A DNA stretch of 9,202 nucleotides from Acidobacteriota bacterium (GTDB lineage Bacteria > Acidobacteriota > Vicinamibacteria > Vicinamibacterales > UBA8438), in contig DQEK01000081.1 of assembly GCA_003533545.1 (NCBI GenBank), positions 4,800 through 14,001 of the forward strand, read 5' to 3'. Numbering within the stretch: position 1 is the stretch's first letter; every line of letters starts with the position of its first letter. The notes below the pieces were generated by a model. The model was not told the DNA's origin. It saw only the letters and a program-made list of their open reading frames with translations, and did no database searches. Shown piece by piece: positions 6,764 to 9,202 of this stretch. Made by a program: the position numbers and the translations under genes.

Positions 6764-7084
6764 GTGCCGTTTTATTCGTCGGAGGACCTAGCACGCAAGG
6801 AACCGATGACCGGCTTCGCGGGCCAGTTCGCCGCGGGGGCCAGCATGACCTCAGTCACGTGGTCGATTGCGGCTGGCGCCGAACTTCCTGAACATGCACA
6901 CGCGCACGAGCAAGTGTCGCACGTGCTTGAAGGCGAATTCGAAATGACGATCGACGGCGAAACCCAACTGTTGGGTCCAGGCACGGTGGCTTTCGTGCCG
7001 TCCAACGCAACTCATTCCGGGCGAGCGGTAACCAGCTGCCGTATCATCGACGTGTTCCACCCAGTGAGGGACGACTATAGATAA
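6764..7084 (+). CDS. Small single-domain cupin protein
   Basis: A 106-residue protein consisting of one cupin barrel. Motif 1 spans about residues 38-57 (GAELPEHAHAHEQVSHVLEG), with His44, His46 and Gln50 (or Glu49) as probable metal ligands. Motif 2 ends with VPSNATHSG, where His84 is the fourth ligand. No signal peptide is seen, so it is probably cytoplasmic. It starts four bases after the PQQ dehydrogenase stop on a GTG and so is probably translated from the same mRNA. Small cupins of the HxHxHEQ type include dioxygenases, isomerases and sensors, and nothing here selects among them. A role in handling the product of the dehydrogenase, or in sensing a metabolite, is speculation from gene order. 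The fold is confident and the function unknown. Confidence 0.88.
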   Translation: MPFYSSEDLARKEPMTGFAGQFAAGASMTSVTWSIAAGAELPEHAHAHEQVSHVLEGEFEMTIDGETQLLGPGTVAFVPSNATHSGRAVTSCRIIDVFHPVRDDYR

Positions 7085-7156
7085 TCCGCGCCTCACCAGA
7101 TTCTGGGTTTTGGTTGTGCAGCGCCTCGTGCATGGAACAGCGCCGCGGGCCGTCTG

Positions 7157-8134
7157 ATGCCGATCGTTTCTTCATTGCACGACGGCGTGAAACGGGTGCT
7201 TCGGGCGCCGGTTATTTTGGCGGGCTCTGGGCTTTTGGCGTTCGCGTTAGTGCTCCCGCTCAACCTCCTATATCAACCCTCGGGCCCGGACGGTAGCAGT
7301 AACATTCCGACCGGTTCGACTTCGAGCCGAGTGCGTGAATGCGCCGGCCCGGCCATTGGCGTCGATCGATCGCTCGGGGCCACAATGAGTGGCTGCGTCG
7401 GTTTACTTACCCTCGTGACCGTCGGCCCCACAGGCTCCAACACGCAGTTCCTAACCGGTTACCTGTTGGTGGGTATCTTCGTCCTCTGGACCTTTGTGTC
7501 CGGCGGCATTCTAGATAGGTATGCACGTGACCGACCCACCCGCACCGCTGGCTTCTTTTCGGCTTGCGGGGTGTACGGCACACGTTTGCTGCGGCTAGCG
7601 TGCTTAGCCACGATTGCCTACGGTTTGCTTTTCGGCCTTATCCAGCGCTGGCTTTTCGACAACCTTTACCCGCTGGTGGTCTCAGACACGACCGTGACAA
7701 GCTGGGCCTCTAGCGCCGAAGCCGTCCTCTATTGCGTGTTTGGTTTCCTTGTGATCACGACCAGCCTCATCTTCGACTACGCACGAGTCCGCGCGGTCGT
7801 AGAAGACCGGCACAGCATGGCCGGGTCGTTAATCGCCGGATGGCGTTTTGTGCGCCGGCGACCGGGTGCGTGCACCGGACTATTCGCTGCGAACACAATC
7901 ATCCTTCTCGTGGTGACGTGGGCTGACAGCATCATCCCGCGTGGTGAGCCCACCGCCGGCGTGGTACTGCTGAGTCTGGGCTACCTGGTGACAAGACTGG
8001 CGGGTCGACTGCTCTTCTACTCAACCGAAATCTCGTACTTTCAGAGCCAGTTGGCGCACGCCGGCTACGTCGCCAGACCGGCTCCCGTCTGGCCGGAATC
8101 GCCTTCCGCAGAAGCCCTCGGCCGGCTCCGATAG
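7157..8134 (+). CDS. Polytopic membrane protein of unknown function
   Basis: A 325-residue protein not recognised as a named family. Hydrophobic segments likely to cross the membrane lie at about 17-39, 98-118, 144-164, 188-207, 238-256 and 264-286, with a weaker one near 80-92. Between the first and later segments is a polar loop rich in Gly, Ser and Pro (about 40-75). Two basic, presumably cytoplasmic stretches stand out: GGILDRYARDRPTRTAGFF (about 116-134) and FDYARVRAVVEDR (206-218) followed by GWRFVRRRPG. Their internal similarity (D-Y-A-R followed by charged residues) hints at a repeated half-structure. The C-terminal tail (about 300-325) is polar. No clear ribosome-binding site precedes ATG 7157, so the start is tentative. 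A 72-base gap separates it from the cupin gene; readthrough is possible but not shown. It could be a transporter-like or envelope protein. Confidence 0.7.
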   Translation: MPIVSSLHDGVKRVLRAPVILAGSGLLAFALVLPLNLLYQPSGPDGSSNIPTGSTSSRVRECAGPAIGVDRSLGATMSGCVGLLTLVTVGPTGSNTQFLTGYLLVGIFVLWTFVSGGILDRYARDRPTRTAGFFSACGVYGTRLLRLACLATIAYGLLFGLIQRWLFDNLYPLVVSDTTVTSWASSAEAVLYCVFGFLVITTSLIFDYARVRAVVEDRHSMAGSLIAGWRFVRRRPGACTGLFAANTIILLVVTWADSIIPRGEPTAGVVLLSLGYLVTRLAGRLLFYSTEISYFQSQLAHAGYVARPAPVWPESPSAEALGRLR

Positions 8135-8341
8135 CGCTCCGTAAACGTGCTTTCCGCGAGCGTTACGCACTGCAGTCCTACCGCGAGCTATCGCACAAGT
8201 GGCAACCCGGAGCGAGACCAACCGTCGCGAAGGGGTACAAATTGCTCGGACGACGCGGAGAGTGCTTTGAGTCGACCTCCAGACACCGCGGTAGCAGGTC
8301 GAGTGTCCATCTGCTTAAGGTGGCTGACCCCACGATGCTGG
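8135..8341. other. Convergent intergenic region, no gene seen
   Basis: This stretch separates the ends of the membrane protein gene (plus) and enolase (minus). No supported ORF or tRNA was seen, and no hairpin followed by a T-run on either strand. It does contain nested complementary arms at 8272-8307, listed separately. Confidence 0.6.
8272..8307 (+). other. Interleaved inverted repeats with pseudoknot topology
   Basis: Seen directly: TCGACCT (8272-8278) is complementary to AGGTCGA (8296-8302). GACAC (8282-8286), inside that loop, is complementary to GTGTC (8303-8307), just outside it. The crossing order is that of an H-type pseudoknot. Whether it is transcribed or folds is unknown, and chance is a real possibility. 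Confidence 0.25.

Positions 8342-9202
<861 letters not shown>

Overview
The window reads as ordinary chromosomal DNA from a GC-rich, Gram-negative-type bacterium with a well-developed periplasm. It shows a lipobox protein, Sec-type signal peptides, a diheme cytochrome c and a PQQ dehydrogenase. The combination of a secreted metallo-beta-lactamase-fold hydrolase, a PhoD-like phosphatase, a cytochrome with a Pirellula/Verrucomicrobium-type heme-binding domain and a PQQ alcohol dehydrogenase is most reminiscent of Acidobacteriota (Vicinamibacteria-like). Gemmatimonadota or a related phylum cannot be excluded. This placement is inference from protein style, not a phylogeny.

Layout. Positions 1-494 (minus) hold the N-terminal part of an exported metallo-beta-lactamase-fold hydrolase that runs off the left edge. 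It diverges from a PhoD-like lipoprotein phosphatase (about 620-2113, plus), and the short gap between them holds a perfect 13-bp odd palindrome that could be an operator. A single-repeat YggT membrane protein follows (2155-2382), then a fused acetyl-CoA carboxylase carboxyltransferase, AccD-AccA in one 561-residue chain (2543-4228). Next is a tight three-gene set: diheme cytochrome c (4316-5122), PQQ-dependent alcohol dehydrogenase (5125-6759) and a small cupin (6764-7084). After it comes an unrecognised polytopic membrane protein (7157-8134). The right edge holds the C-terminal two thirds of enolase (8342-9202, minus), convergent with the membrane protein.

How the genes fit together. The clearest functional unit is cytochrome c / PQQ-ADH / cupin. 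The intergenic gaps are 2 and 4 bases and the ribosome-binding sites lie inside the preceding genes. The dehydrogenase would oxidise an alcohol or aldehyde in the periplasm and pass electrons to the cytochrome. It carries the Asp-Trp-Asp arrangement that marks lanthanide-dependent quinoprotein dehydrogenases. AccDA (fatty acid synthesis) and enolase (glycolysis) are housekeeping genes. No mobile element, CRISPR array, tRNA or rRNA was seen, and nothing looks like a wholly new multi-gene system. The points most worth following are the lanthanide signature, the unusual carboxyltransferase fusion, the PhoD homologue without the usual iron-ligand cysteine, and the orphan membrane protein.
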